Assembly: GCA_903847325.1 (NCBI GenBank)
Contig: CAINDJ010000244.1
Span: forward strand, 1-48,861
DNA: 48,861 nucleotides
Direction: 5' to 3'
DNA from: an uncultured beta proteobacterium
Lineage (GTDB): Bacteria > Pseudomonadota > Gammaproteobacteria > Burkholderiales > Burkholderiaceae_B
Below are positions 1-9,694 of this stretch, in pieces. The notes below the pieces were generated by a model. The model was not told the origin of the DNA, did not search any database, and saw nothing but the letters and a program-made list of their open reading frames with translations. Positions within the stretch are counted from its first letter, which is position 1, and each line of letters starts with the position of its first letter. The translations under genes and the position numbers were made by a program.

Positions 1-201
1 CTCGATGGGCATCAGACCTGAGATCATATTGATCAGAGTCGATTTGCCACAACCATTCGGCCCAAAAATCGAAACGATTTTTCCCTTCGGAATATTTAAA
101 TCGAAATCTTCATATAGTGGTGCACCCCCAAAGGCTTTATTCAGGCCACGGATGGTGACATGAGTCCCCGCAGGCTGGGGACTTTCAAGAATCGTACTCA
201 T
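1..201 (-). CDS. ABC importer ATPase, nitrate/sulfonate/taurine type (partial)
   Basis: Only the first 67 codons are in the window; the gene runs off the left edge. It starts at an ATG whose ATGA overlaps the stop codon of the upstream permease, a sign of translational coupling. The visible part has an N-terminal beta strand region and a Walker A loop, GPNGCGKST, near residue 48. This identifies an ABC nucleotide-binding domain that would energise the adjacent permease and receptor (SsuB/TauB/NrtD group by context). Signature motif and Walker B lie outside the window, so substrate class rests on the neighbours. Confidence 0.88.
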   Translation of the reverse strand, partial: MSTILESPQPAGTHVTIRGLNKAFGGAPLYEDFDLNIPKGKIVSIFGPNGCGKSTLINMISGLMPIE

Positions 202-968
202 GCTTTGCCACTCCAGTGAATCAGGTGTTTTTCAAGCATCATGAACAAGACATTCAAGCCATAACCTACCGCGCCTGTGATAATGATTGAGCTGTACATT
301 TCTTTTACGTTGAACACTTGTTGCGCATCGATGATGCGATGCCCAAGTCCATCCTCTGAGCCGATAAACATTTCGGCAACAATCACAATGACAAGCGCCA
401 TCGAGATGCCGCTGCGCAGGCCTACAAAAGTTTGCGGCAGGCTCTCCATGAGCAAAACATCTTTAAAAATGTAGCGTTTGGGAATGCCCATTGTCATAGC
501 AGCCATCACGCGCGTTTTTTTCGCATTCATTACGCCGTAGGCGCTATTAAACAAAATCACCAGCACAGCCGCGAAGGCTGCGATGGCGACTTTGTTTAGA
601 TCCGTAATGCCGAAAATCAGCAAAAATAAAGGAATCAACGCCGATGAGGGGGTCGAGCGAAAAAAATCAACCAAAAACTCAACACTCCGATAAATACTCC
701 TTGAACTGCCAAGCGCAATGCCCAGTGGCACGCCAATGACTGTAGCAACACCGAATGCATAGAGTGTTCTGCGCAGCGTCGCAAGCAGATCAATATTCAT
801 CGCGCCTGAAATCAGCGATTTCCATAAAAAAATCAGCGTATCGACTGGTGGAGGTAACAAAACGGGTTTGACCCATTTTGCCGAAATCGCGAGCTCCCAC
901 AGGCCCAGCAATAAAAGTGGGCCGACTAGTGGTAGAAGTATGGAGAGTTTAAGGTTCGTAATGCGCAT
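198..968 (-). CDS. ABC transporter permease, SsuC/TauC/NrtB-like
   Basis: A 256-residue inner-membrane protein with about six hydrophobic segments. It carries the BPD_transp_1 coupling region around residues 150-190 (EAA-loop-like stretch MAAMTMGIPKRYIF before RSGISMALVIVIVAEM). Length and pattern match permeases of aliphatic sulfonate, taurine and nitrate importers. The stop overlaps the ATPase start by 4 nt (ATGA), and the receptor gene lies 4 nt upstream, so receptor-permease-ATPase form one minus-strand operon. The actual substrate cannot be read from the sequence. Confidence 0.88.
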   Translation of the reverse strand: MRITNLKLSILLPLVGPLLLLGLWELAISAKWVKPVLLPPPVDTLIFLWKSLISGAMNIDLLATLRRTLYAFGVATVIGVPLGIALGSSRSIYRSVEFLVDFFRSTPSSALIPLFLLIFGITDLNKVAIAAFAAVLVILFNSAYGVMNAKKTRVMAAMTMGIPKRYIFKDVLLMESLPQTFVGLRSGISMALVIVIVAEMFIGSEDGLGHRIIDAQQVFNVKEMYSSIIITGAVGYGLNVLFMMLEKHLIHWSGKA

Positions 969-972
969 TGCC

Positions 973-1959
973 TCAGGCTCCGTACATGAGGGATTTCACA
1001 TCGACTTTTTGAGTAAAGATTTTGCGTTCGGTAAATACATCGAAATACTTCTGAAACGCCGCGATGTCACTTGGCTTGAATTCGTTGTACATGACGAAAT
1101 TCGCAATCGGAACTTCTTTGGCAATCGCGCTGTCAATCGAAGTGTATTTATCTAGAGAAAGACGCGCGGCATCAGGTTCCTTTCTGACGAAATCGACACC
1201 TTTCGCATAAGCGGCTAAAAACTTTTTAACGTCTTCGGGGTTTTCTTTAATCAGCGATGTGGTGAGGGACGCTGTGCCACCGAACCATGGTGCATCGGCA
1301 TCATCCAGCACATATTTTGAAATCACACCGGTCTCAAGAATCTTGCTTTGACTTTTCATGCGACCGATGGTGCCGCTTGGCTCCAGCGTGTAGACGGCAT
1401 CGATTTGCCCGGCAACGAGTGCGGGGACATGCTGACCCACAGGCAGCTCAATCGGTTTGATATCGCCCAGGCCATTTTTTTCGAGAATGATCTTGGTAAG
1501 CACTACGTTTTGAATGCCAGGCCCGCAGGCAACGCGTGCGCCTTTCAAATCTTTGATCGCGGTGGCTTTACTGTCCATCGGGACCAGGAACTCGTCCAGT
1601 ACATATTTATGATTGGAAGGGTTGGAACAAATGATTTTGAACAGATTCGGGGAGGTGATTTCACCCAAAGCCAGGGCTGCGGAGGCCGTACCATTTGCGG
1701 AACCGTGAATGCGCCCCGCTATCATCGCTTCAACAATCTGTGAGGGGCTGGCGAATTTGACCGCTTCGACATCCAGACCGACTTCTTTGAAATACCCTTT
1801 TTCAAGGGCGACATAAAAAGGCAGGCCGGCTGCAATCGGCCAGTAACCCATCAGAATTTTCCCTCCTGCCGCACGGGTGATCGCGGGGAGCATGGACATC
1901 AGTGCCGTGCTGGCACCTACGGTGAGTAGTTGACGACGGCGATTCGAGGTTTGGCGCAT
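973..1959 (-). CDS. ABC solute-binding protein, SsuA/TauA/NMT1 family
   Basis: A 328-residue periplasmic receptor. The start was set at the ATG at 1959 because AAAGGAA precedes it and the protein then opens with a signal peptide. An upstream in-frame start would add 26 residues before it. The N-terminus NRRRQLLTVG followed by a hydrophobic stretch and an Ala-rich cleavage region (ITRAAGG) suggests possible Tat export. The body has features of the NMT1/THI5-like fold: GYWPIAAGLPFYVALEKGYF near the start, then VEAVKFASPSQIVEAM. First gene of the importer operon; ligand unknown (sulfonates, nitrate, pyrimidine-type and aromatic acids all occur in this family). Confidence 0.88.
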   Translation of the reverse strand: MRQTSNRRRQLLTVGASTALMSMLPAITRAAGGKILMGYWPIAAGLPFYVALEKGYFKEVGLDVEAVKFASPSQIVEAMIAGRIHGSANGTASAALALGEITSPNLFKIICSNPSNHKYVLDEFLVPMDSKATAIKDLKGARVACGPGIQNVVLTKIILEKNGLGDIKPIELPVGQHVPALVAGQIDAVYTLEPSGTIGRMKSQSKILETGVISKYVLDDADAPWFGGTASLTTSLIKENPEDVKKFLAAYAKGVDFVRKEPDAARLSLDKYTSIDSAIAKEVPIANFVMYNEFKPSDIAAFQKYFDVFTERKIFTQKVDVKSLMYGA

Positions 1960-2016
1960 GGCATTTCCTTTGGTTGATCGACTCAGGAGGGCGTTTGACT
2001 TGAAATCAAACTGATG

Positions 2017-2034
2017 TACAAGCTTGTATGCAAG
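2017..2034. promoter_or_regulatory. Palindromic operator candidate upstream of ABC importer
   Basis: A perfect 12-bp palindrome TACAAGCTTGTA (2017-2028) overlaps the inverted repeat CTTG-TATG-CAAG (2023-2034). It lies 58-75 bp upstream of the receptor start at 1959. CTTGTATRCAAG-like sites are typical of FCD-type GntR regulators. No regulator gene is present here, so this is an inference from pattern and position. Confidence 0.35.
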
Positions 2035-2181
2035 CAAAATGCGTGCCAGATGCGCCTGTCATGCATGCTTGTCTGAGGGAGCCAGTGGAGTGTTGGAGCT
2101 GGGCGTGTGGGGTCGTCTCGGTGTGGTCAGACTTGGTGCTGCGATGTCGCGTGCGTGCACCAAAAGAGAACGACTGGTGTT

Positions 2182-4341
2182 CTATGCCTGTACTGCGCTC
2201 AACTCCTGATGAGCCAGGTTGACCGAGCGCTGCAGTTGTTTCATCGGATAGGTGAGCTCTGGATAGGTATGCTCGAGAATCTCTTTTGGGAGCGGCGCAA
2301 GTGTGTCGGTCGGTTTGAGCGAACCAAAGCTGGGCAGCAGGCTGTCAAGATGCTGGATGACAACCTCAGGAGGGTGAGGCATGGAGAGTAACGTTGTCAT
2401 CACCGCAGCAATCTGTGAGGCCAGCATATGGCTTTGAATCAACAAATTATTGAACTCGGCTACGTGCTTTTGGCGCGATTCAGGTTCAAGCATCATGCGG
2501 TAAAAAGCGCTCGCAAAGTTGCTAAAAGCCACGTGAACGTTTTTACGCGCCAGTCTCCAGTTCAGGTCGGCTTGCCCCACCTGTGGATTCGTCGGGTCAA
2601 TGCCTGATTGGCTTCGCGCATCGAGATACTGAAGCCCTGACTGTAAATATGCGCGGTTGGCCATCACGGCTGCCTTGGCCAGCGATGGCATGAACTGTGA
2701 TTCCCACCACGGCAAGAAATAACTGCAGCCAAAACAGATCACTGAGCCTACGAAGGTATCGATCGCGCGATCCGCAATAATGGTTGAGGAACCGGGATCA
2801 ATGAAGTGAAACGCCATCAGAATCGCAGTCGTATTCAAGGTCGATGCTGCCATGTAGTTGACCTGAATCATGCTTGCGCCAACAATGGTGATGAGTACCA
2901 TCATGATGAAAAGCAGGGTTTGATCGTGCACACTGTAAAGGATGCCGAAAGCCACGGCACAACCTATCAGTGTGCCTAGCAGACGAAAGCCATTGCGCTG
3001 CCGAGTGAGCGCAAACCCCGGCTTCATGATGATGAGCACGGTGAGCAAGATCCAGAACCCTTGACGGGCGAGAACAGGGAGCAGTGTCGACACAGCCATG
3101 GCGATGCCGGCGGCGAGTGTGATGCGAAGTGCGTAACGGCAAATAGGTGAATCCAGTCGCAAATTGCTGGTCAGCATGCCAATGCGAAACTGATCTCGCG
3201 ATAAGAATTGGGTCAATGAATTATTGATATCTACGGACTGGATTGGTTTAGTGCCAGGCGACCCGCGCGTGTATTCGGCCATCCGGTCAACAATCCGCGC
3301 ATTGACGCGCAGGCGACGCAGAATTTCTACGCATAATCTATAGACATCAGGTTCGCGTGTCGGCAGTCCGCTTTCTTGCATCACCTGTACTTCAAACTCA
3401 AGCGCCCGTAATTCAGCCTTCACACTGCTGCGCCGTCTGACCGGGCGATCACGTGAGACCGCGAGGGCGATGCGCTCGATCTCCAGGGACATTTTGTAAA
3501 GCGCATCGCGCATAAAAATCAGCGCGTCCGCGTCCCCTAGTGTTTTTTTCAGCAAAGCGTAGTCTGTGCGCGTTGCAACGAGCGTGTCGAGAATGGCAAT
3601 CATCTCGACAAAAAGATTCCACAGCATAATGCGGCGCGGATCCTTTTTAGTCGTGTCAGTTGTTAAGCCTCTGAGCACCATGTCACGGGCGGCCTGGTGT
3701 TTCTCGATCATATCGGACTGACAGGTGATCAGTTCGCGGTAGGTCGTATCCAGATCGCTTTCGAGGTTGTACATGTCCGCGCGACGTTGAATGTACTCAG
3801 CTGTCGCGAACAGGGCGATGGATAAGGCTTGTTCTTTCTCGCGCATGGTCATCAGGCGACTGACTAAATAGCTAAATACGGCGTAGAACAAACCACCACC
3901 AAAAGAGGTGAGTGTATGGAGCAGCACTTCGTCCGCAGTTAACGGGGAGTGCATGGTGACAGTCATCAGTAACAGGCAGGCAAAGCCAATCTGGCCACCT
4001 TTTTTGCCATAAACCGACAACATTGAGAAAAAGAAACATTGCCCAATGACGGCAAACCAGATCAGCAAAGGATGCGAAGAGGCTAGTCCGGTGATAGTGA
4101 CGGTCACGCCACCTAGCAGCGCTCCACCCAGCATTTCCCGGGCTCGGTGTTCGTGTGGGCCAGGCTGGTCGATAAATGCGACACACAGGGCACCAAATGT
4201 CGCCACTAGCCCCTCTGCGTACCAGCCAAACAGACCCCCTATGACCATGATCGGCAGCAAAGTACCCGTCGCCCGACGCATGCCACTATAAAAATGATGG
4301 CTATACAGGTAGCGCCTGACTTGGTTAATGCTGATGTCCAT
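2182..4341 (-). CDS. FUSC-family (YccS-like) inner-membrane transporter
   Basis: A 719-residue membrane protein from the ATG at 4341 (MDISINQVRR), close to the 717 residues of E. coli YccS. An in-frame upstream start at 4419 would add 26 polar residues, and neither start has a convincing Shine-Dalgarno. There are two hydrophobic bundles, residues about 20-170 and 390-530, each followed by a soluble region. This is the duplicated layout of fusaric-acid-resistance/aromatic acid exporter (FUSC) proteins. The central segment is charged and predicted cytoplasmic. It likely exports aromatic or weak organic acids, but no partner membrane-fusion gene is nearby. Transcribed alone, divergently from ilvB. 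Confidence 0.8.
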   Translation of the reverse strand: MDISINQVRRYLYSHHFYSGMRRATGTLLPIMVIGGLFGWYAEGLVATFGALCVAFIDQPGPHEHRAREMLGGALLGGVTVTITGLASSHPLLIWFAVIGQCFFFSMLSVYGKKGGQIGFACLLLMTVTMHSPLTADEVLLHTLTSFGGGLFYAVFSYLVSRLMTMREKEQALSIALFATAEYIQRRADMYNLESDLDTTYRELITCQSDMIEKHQAARDMVLRGLTTDTTKKDPRRIMLWNLFVEMIAILDTLVATRTDYALLKKTLGDADALIFMRDALYKMSLEIERIALAVSRDRPVRRRSSVKAELRALEFEVQVMQESGLPTREPDVYRLCVEILRRLRVNARIVDRMAEYTRGSPGTKPIQSVDINNSLTQFLSRDQFRIGMLTSNLRLDSPICRYALRITLAAGIAMAVSTLLPVLARQGFWILLTVLIIMKPGFALTRQRNGFRLLGTLIGCAVAFGILYSVHDQTLLFIMMVLITIVGASMIQVNYMAASTLNTTAILMAFHFIDPGSSTIIADRAIDTFVGSVICFGCSYFLPWWESQFMPSLAKAAVMANRAYLQSGLQYLDARSQSGIDPTNPQVGQADLNWRLARKNVHVAFSNFASAFYRMMLEPESRQKHVAEFNNLLIQSHMLASQIAAVMTTLLSMPHPPEVVIQHLDSLLPSFGSLKPTDTLAPLPKEILEHTYPELTYPMKQLQRSVNLAHQELSAVQA

Positions 4342-4776
4342 GGGTGGTTTGGCCGGGCGGTTGGTTGTCGGGTTTACCCTTATTATAGGCCTGCTGATTT
4401 GCGCTGCGGCGCACAACACGTTAAAGTTTAAGATTCGTGCGAAAAAAGCTCACCGCTTTTTACGTGCAATGGCTTCAATGTCCGGGTCACCACCCGATTT
4501 GTGCTTGCCATTTAAACTTTTGCTGCTGCCCCCGCCATAAGCTGTGGTCAGCGCGTCCGTTTCGATCCAGTGCACCCCTGTTGGGTGCGTGCAACGCCTG
4601 AAGGCGAATGCGCGTCGGGTTGGCAATGTATCCGGGTAGCCAGGCTCCGTGAGCTTGAAAACGTCGGGTCATGTTGCGATTTCCGTCGCGGTTCCGTGAC
4701 TCTCTATATGGATGTGTTTAAAGCACACGGGGAGAACAGTCTGATGGGTAATGCCGGTAATGAAAGGAATGAAATC
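4342..4776. other. Divergent intergenic region FUSC / ilvB
   Basis: About 435 bp separate the FUSC start from the ilvB start. It must hold promoters for both directions, but no convincing -35/-10 pair stands out. Two compact perfect hairpins sit side by side: GCACCC-CTGTT-GGGTGC (4572-4588) and CGCC-TGAA-GGCG (4595-4606). Neither is followed by a T-run, so they are not intrinsic terminators. No leader peptide rich in Ile, Val or Leu codons was found ahead of ilvB. Confidence 0.5.
4450..4575 (-). CDS. Possible small basic protein, unknown function
   Basis: A 41-codon reading frame from a GTG at 4575 to a TGA at 4450-4452. Its C-terminal half looks protein-like: Gly/Ser/Lys-rich (YGGGSSKSLNGKHKSGG) then DPDIEAIARKKR. 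The frame stays open further upstream to about 4669, but without an ATG, and the GTG has AGGG directly abutting it rather than spaced. The start is therefore uncertain. The protein is not recognised. It would be highly basic and could bind nucleic acid, which is a guess. Non-coding chance is substantial. Confidence 0.25.
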   Translation of the reverse strand: MHWIETDALTTAYGGGSSKSLNGKHKSGGDPDIEAIARKKR

Positions 4777-6495
4777 ATGGAACTCAATGGCGCAGATATT
4801 GTCGCGCGTTGTCTGGCTGACGAAGGCGTAGAACACGTCTTTGGCTACCCCGGTGGAGCAGTGCTCTACATTTACGACGCGATTTACAAGCAAGATAAAT
4901 TCAAACACATCCTGGTCAGGCATGAGCAGGCTGCTGTTCACGCAGCGGATGCTTATTCGCGCTCGTCCAACAAAGTAGGCGTATGCCTGGTCACCAGCGG
5001 TCCTGGTGTCACCAATGCTGTCACGGGTATTGCAACGGCCTACATGGATTCGATCCCGATGGTGATCATCAGTGGTCAGGTGCCAACGCACGCCATTGGT
5101 GAGGACGCTTTTCAGGAGTGCGACACGGTTGGTATCACCCGACCTTGTGTCAAACATAATTTCCTGGTGCGGGACGTCAAAGACCTGGCAGAGACCATGC
5201 GTCGCGCGTTTTATATCGCACGTACCGGACGTCCCGGTCCTGTACTCGTTGATATCCCCAAAGACATCACCGTTGCGCATTGCAAATACACGCCCTCAAA
5301 AGGCGAACCGGTTTTGCGCTCGTACACCCCAGTGGTGAAAGGCCATCAGGGGCAGATCAAAAAAGCTGTGCAGATGCTGCTCCAGGCTGAGCGCCCCATG
5401 GTCTATAGCGGTGGTGGTGCGATTTTGTCGGATGCCTCGGCTGAGCTGACGCAGTTCGTCAAGCTGCTCGGCGCACCTTGCACCAACACGTTGATGGGAT
5501 TGGGCGCTTATCCTTTTAGCGACAAACAATACGTTGGTATGCCAGGCATGCACGGTACCTACGAGGCCAATATGGCGATGCAGCACTGCGATGTGCTGAT
5601 TGCGATTGGCGCACGTTTTGACGATCGCGTGATTGGTAATCCCAAACATTTCGCACAAAACCCACGCAAAATTATTCATATCGATATTGATCCTTCCTCT
5701 ATTTCAAAGCGTGTCAAAGTCGAAGTGCCGATCGTGGGCAACATCAAAGATGTTCTGGTTGAAATGATGGCGCAGTACGAAGCCGCAGCAGTTGAGACCA
5801 AACAAAACACCGAGGCGCTTGCCAAGTGGTGGCAGCAAGTTGACATCTGGCGTGGCAAAGAGTGCATGAAATTTGCCGATTCGCTCGAGGTGATCAAACC
5901 TCAGTCCGTGGTGCAAAAGCTCTGGGAAATCACCGGTGGCGATGCCTTCATCACCTCGGATGTGGGCCAGCACCAGATGTGGGCGGCACAGTATTACGGC
6001 TTTAATAAGCCACGCCGCTGGATCAACTCCGGTGGTCTGGGTACCATGGGTGTCGGGCTCCCCTACGCGATGGGCGTACAGATGGCTAACCCCGATGCGA
6101 CCGTCGCCTGTATTACTGGCGAAGGCTCGATCCAGATGAATATCCAGGAGCTCGCAACCTGCCGTCAATACCATCTGACGCCTAAGGTGATATGCCTGAA
6201 CAACCGTTTTCTTGGCATGGTTCGCCAGTGGCAGCAGATTGATTATTCGTCGCGTTACTCAGAGTCCTATATGGACTCGTTGCCTGACTTCGTCAAACTG
6301 GTCGAGGCATATGGCCACGTAGGCATGCGCATCGAAAAACCTGCCGATGTCGAGGGTGCATTGCGTGAGGCGTTCAAATTAAAAGATCGCCTGGTATTCA
6401 TGGACTTCATTACCGATCAGACAGAGAACGTTTGGCCCATGGTCAAAGCCGGTCGCGGTTTGACCGAAATGTTGCTCGGTTCAGAAGACCTGTAA
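4777..6495 (+). CDS. ilvB: Acetolactate synthase large (catalytic) subunit
   Basis: 572 residues, the usual length for IlvB/IlvI. Start at the ATG at 4777 (MELNGADIVARCL), 8 nt after AAAGGA; the open frame extends upstream, but that part does not resemble the family. ThDP- and FAD-dependent enzyme condensing two pyruvates, or pyruvate plus 2-oxobutanoate, in valine/leucine/isoleucine synthesis. Visible features: GYPGGAVLYIYDA and the catalytic Glu in VRHEQAAVHAADAY in the N-terminal PYR domain; a central domain with GARFDDRVIG; C-terminal ThDP-binding GEGSIQMNIQELATC followed by LNNRFLGMVRQWQQ. Ten nt before ilvH, in operon. The pairing with ilvH means it could equally be named ilvI. Confidence 0.96.
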   Translation: MELNGADIVARCLADEGVEHVFGYPGGAVLYIYDAIYKQDKFKHILVRHEQAAVHAADAYSRSSNKVGVCLVTSGPGVTNAVTGIATAYMDSIPMVIISGQVPTHAIGEDAFQECDTVGITRPCVKHNFLVRDVKDLAETMRRAFYIARTGRPGPVLVDIPKDITVAHCKYTPSKGEPVLRSYTPVVKGHQGQIKKAVQMLLQAERPMVYSGGGAILSDASAELTQFVKLLGAPCTNTLMGLGAYPFSDKQYVGMPGMHGTYEANMAMQHCDVLIAIGARFDDRVIGNPKHFAQNPRKIIHIDIDPSSISKRVKVEVPIVGNIKDVLVEMMAQYEAAAVETKQNTEALAKWWQQVDIWRGKECMKFADSLEVIKPQSVVQKLWEITGGDAFITSDVGQHQMWAAQYYGFNKPRRWINSGGLGTMGVGLPYAMGVQMANPDATVACITGEGSIQMNIQELATCRQYHLTPKVICLNNRFLGMVRQWQQIDYSSRYSESYMDSLPDFVKLVEAYGHVGMRIEKPADVEGALREAFKLKDRLVFMDFITDQTENVWPMVKAGRGLTEMLLGSEDL

Positions 6496-6505
6496 GGAGA
6501 CCACC

Positions 6506-6997
6506 ATGAAACACGTTATCTCTGTACTGATGGAAAATGCCCCAGGTGCTTTATCGCGCGTGGTAGGTTTGTTTTCCGCACGTGGCTACAACATTGAAAC
6601 CCTGACCGTTGCGCCGACTGAAGACAATACCCTGTCGCGGCTGACCCTGGTGACGATGGGTTCGGACGATGTCATCGAACAAATCACCAAGCACTTGAAT
6701 CGCCTCATTGATGTGATTAAGGTCGTTGATCTGACAGAGGGCCCGCATATTGAACGCGAGCTCATGCTGATCAAAGTGCGCGCGGTGGGTAAAGAGCGCG
6801 AAGAAATGAAGCGGATGGCGGATATTTTCCGTGCCCGCATCATTGATGTAACAGACAAGGCCTACACCATCGAACTCACGGGTAACCAAGACAAGATACA
6901 GGCTTTTATCGATGCGCTGGATCGTAGCGCCATTCTTGAGACTGTCCGCACAGGGGTCTCGGGCATGGGTCGCGGAGAACGCATCCTCAAGCTTTGA
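6506..6997 (+). CDS. ilvH: Acetolactate synthase small (regulatory) subunit
   Basis: 163 residues, start at ATG 6506 after AAGGAGACCACC. N-terminal ACT domain (MKHVISVLMENAPGALSRVVGLFSARGYNI, residues 1-30, with the conserved NxxGxLxRVxGLFxxRGYNI pattern) and a C-terminal regulatory domain ending GRGERILKL. It binds IlvB, raises its activity and confers valine feedback inhibition. Spacing to ilvB is 10 nt, and ilvC follows after 72 nt. Confidence 0.96.
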   Translation: MKHVISVLMENAPGALSRVVGLFSARGYNIETLTVAPTEDNTLSRLTLVTMGSDDVIEQITKHLNRLIDVIKVVDLTEGPHIERELMLIKVRAVGKEREEMKRMADIFRARIIDVTDKAYTIELTGNQDKIQAFIDALDRSAILETVRTGVSGMGRGERILKL

Positions 6998-7012
6998 TCG
7001 CTGCTTGTTTAG

Positions 7013-8086
<1,074 letters not shown>

Positions 8087-8157
8087 TTTGCAGCTGAAGT
8101 TCTGGTTCATGCCTTGTCATGCAGGGCGGACAATCGGGATTTTCAGGCAGTTATTTG

Positions 8158-8185
8158 AAACACGCCCTTCGGGGCGTGTTTTTTT
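8158..8185 (+). terminator. Intrinsic terminator after ilvC
   Basis: Perfect 7-bp stem CACGCCC / GGGCGTG with the stable tetraloop TTCG (8161-8178), directly followed by seven T. It lies 75 nt after the ilvC stop and only 20 nt before the psd start codon. Confidence 0.9.
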
Positions 8186-8204
8186 GGGTTAACCTTTGGC
8201 TACG

Positions 8205-8864
8205 ATGAATACACCTCACTATCCCCACCCCATTATTGCCCGCGAAGGTTGGCCTTTCCTTGCCGGCTCGATTCTGATCGCATTGCTCGTGACGCAATGG
8301 TCGCCAGGCTGGTCGATTCCTTTGTGGATCATTGCCGTTTTTGTATTGCAGTTTTTTCGTGATCCGGCGCGCGCTGGCTCCACCGCGGCCAACGCAGTGC
8401 TGTCACCGGCTGATGGTCGCATCGTGGTGGTTGAACACACGCATGATCCCTACGGTAATCGCGAGGCGCTGAAAATCAGCGTCTTCATGAATGTATTTAA
8501 CGTACACAGCAATCGCAGTCCTGTAGATGGCAAAGTGCAAAGTGTTGAATACTTTCCAGGTAAATTTTTTAATGCTGCGCTGGACAAAGCTTCACTCGAA
8601 AACGAGCGCAATGCCATGGTGATTCAAACAGAATCAGGCCATATTGTGACCGCGACGCAGGTGGCTGGCCTGGTCGCTAAACGTATTCTTTGCTATGCAA
8701 AAATTGGTGACACACTGGCGCGTGGTCAGCGCTACGGCTTTATCCGTTTTGGTTCGCGTGTCGATGTGTATTTACCCCCCGGTTCGCGTCCGCGTGTCGC
8801 GATCGGTGACAAGGTCAGTGCGACCAGCACCGTCTTAGCTGAACTGCCAGAAACCATTGCCTGA
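8205..8864 (+). CDS. psd: Phosphatidylserine decarboxylase proenzyme
   Basis: 219 residues from the ATG at 8205. An in-frame TTG three codons earlier is possible, and no strong Shine-Dalgarno is seen. Short-form Psd that decarboxylates phosphatidylserine to phosphatidylethanolamine in the inner membrane. One N-terminal hydrophobic anchor (residues about 17-45), the conserved [16 protein letters not shown] segment, and near the C-terminus [11 protein letters not shown]. The Gly-Ser bond there is the site of self-cleavage that generates the pyruvoyl cofactor. pssA, the preceding step of the pathway, follows 7 nt later. Confidence 0.94.
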   Translation: MNTPHYPHPIIAREGWPFLAGSILIALLVTQWSPGWSIPLWIIAVFVLQFFRDPARAGSTAANAVLSPADGRIVVVEHTHDPYGNREALKISVFMNVFNVHSNRSPVDGKVQSVEYFPGKFFNAALDKASLENERNAMVIQTESGHIVTATQVAGLVAKRILCYAKIGDTLARGQRYGFIRFGSRVDVYLPPGSRPRVAIGDKVSATSTVLAELPETIA

Positions 8865-8871
8865 GGTGTCC

Positions 8872-9630
8872 ATGCCCAATCATTCTCATCGCGATCCTGA
8901 ATTACGTCACCGGGGCATTTATCTACTGCCTAATGCCTTTACGACGGCCGCTTTGTTTGCAGGCTTTTATGCAGTCGTACATGCAATGAATAATCGCTTC
9001 GAAATGGCAGCGATCGCCATTTTTGTAGCGATGGTGCTCGATGGTATGGATGGCCGTGTGGCACGCCTGACCAATACAACTTCTGCATTTGGCGAGCAGT
9101 ATGACTCGCTGTCTGATATGACGTCCTTTGGCGTGGCGCCAGCCTTGGTCGTCTACGAATGGATGCTTAAAGACCTGGGTCGTTGGGGTATGCTCGCCGC
9201 CTTCATTTATGTATGCTGCGCGGCCTTACGTCTGGCACGATTCAATACCAATATCGCAGTGGTCGATAAGCGTTACTTTCAAGGATTGCCGAGCCCAGCC
9301 GCAGCGGCTTTAGTAGCTGGTTTTGTCTGGCTGGTGGTAGATAATCGCTTGCAGGTCCCGCATGAGTTGCTGGCCTGGACGACGTTTTTCCTCACGATCT
9401 ATGCTGGCGTTGCGATGGTGACGAATTTACCCTTTTATAGTGGCAAATCTTTTGCCTTGGGCCGCAGTGTGCCTTTCTGGGTCATTCTGGTTTTTGTCGC
9501 CGGATTTATTTTTATTTCCAGTAACCCGCCTGTCGTACTGTTCGGCTTGTTTATTGTGTATGGCCTATCAGGCTGGGGTGTCTGGGTCTGGCGCAAGAGG
9601 CGTGCAAAACAACTAAGCGCGCGTGCCTGA
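8872..9630 (+). CDS. pssA: CDP-diacylglycerol--serine O-phosphatidyltransferase
   Basis: 252-residue integral membrane enzyme that makes phosphatidylserine from CDP-diacylglycerol and serine. The CDP-alcohol phosphotransferase motif DGx2ARx8Gx3Dx3D is complete: DGRVARLTNTTSAFGEQYD then SLSD, near residues 60-85. About seven to eight hydrophobic segments. The ATG at 8872 is preceded by GAGGTG and fits better than an in-frame upstream codon overlapping psd. Forms a two-gene operon with psd and ends at a strong bidirectional terminator. Confidence 0.95.
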   Translation: MPNHSHRDPELRHRGIYLLPNAFTTAALFAGFYAVVHAMNNRFEMAAIAIFVAMVLDGMDGRVARLTNTTSAFGEQYDSLSDMTSFGVAPALVVYEWMLKDLGRWGMLAAFIYVCCAALRLARFNTNIAVVDKRYFQGLPSPAAAALVAGFVWLVVDNRLQVPHELLAWTTFFLTIYAGVAMVTNLPFYSGKSFALGRSVPFWVILVFVAGFIFISSNPPVVLFGLFIVYGLSGWGVWVWRKRRAKQLSARA

Positions 9631-9652
9631 ATAGGTCAATCCGACACACAAT

Positions 9653-9688
9653 AAAAACCTGTCAGTTCAATATTACTGACAGGTTTTT
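9653..9688. terminator. Bidirectional terminator between pssA and lipoprotein pair
   Basis: AAAAACCTGTCAGT (9653-9666) pairs perfectly with ACTGACAGGTTTTT (9675-9688) around an 8-nt loop. A-tract and T-tract flank the stem on both sides, so it can end transcription from pssA (plus) and from the convergent lipoprotein gene (minus). Confidence 0.92.
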
Positions 9689-9694
9689 ATTATT

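Noticed and set aside
2024-2391. Several plus-strand frames near the FUSC 3' end
   Set aside because: Cys/Trp-rich, overlapping each other and the FUSC gene; none has a credible start or motif.
4570-4776. Extended N-terminus of ilvB or an ilv leader peptide
   Set aside because: The extra 69 codons lack family similarity and are not enriched in Ile/Val/Leu codons; the ATG at 4777 has a proper ribosome-binding site.
4669-5280. Long open frame antisense to ilvB
   Set aside because: Lies entirely inside the well-supported ilvB gene on the other strand; His/Asp-rich composition is that of a codon-shadow frame and no family features are seen.
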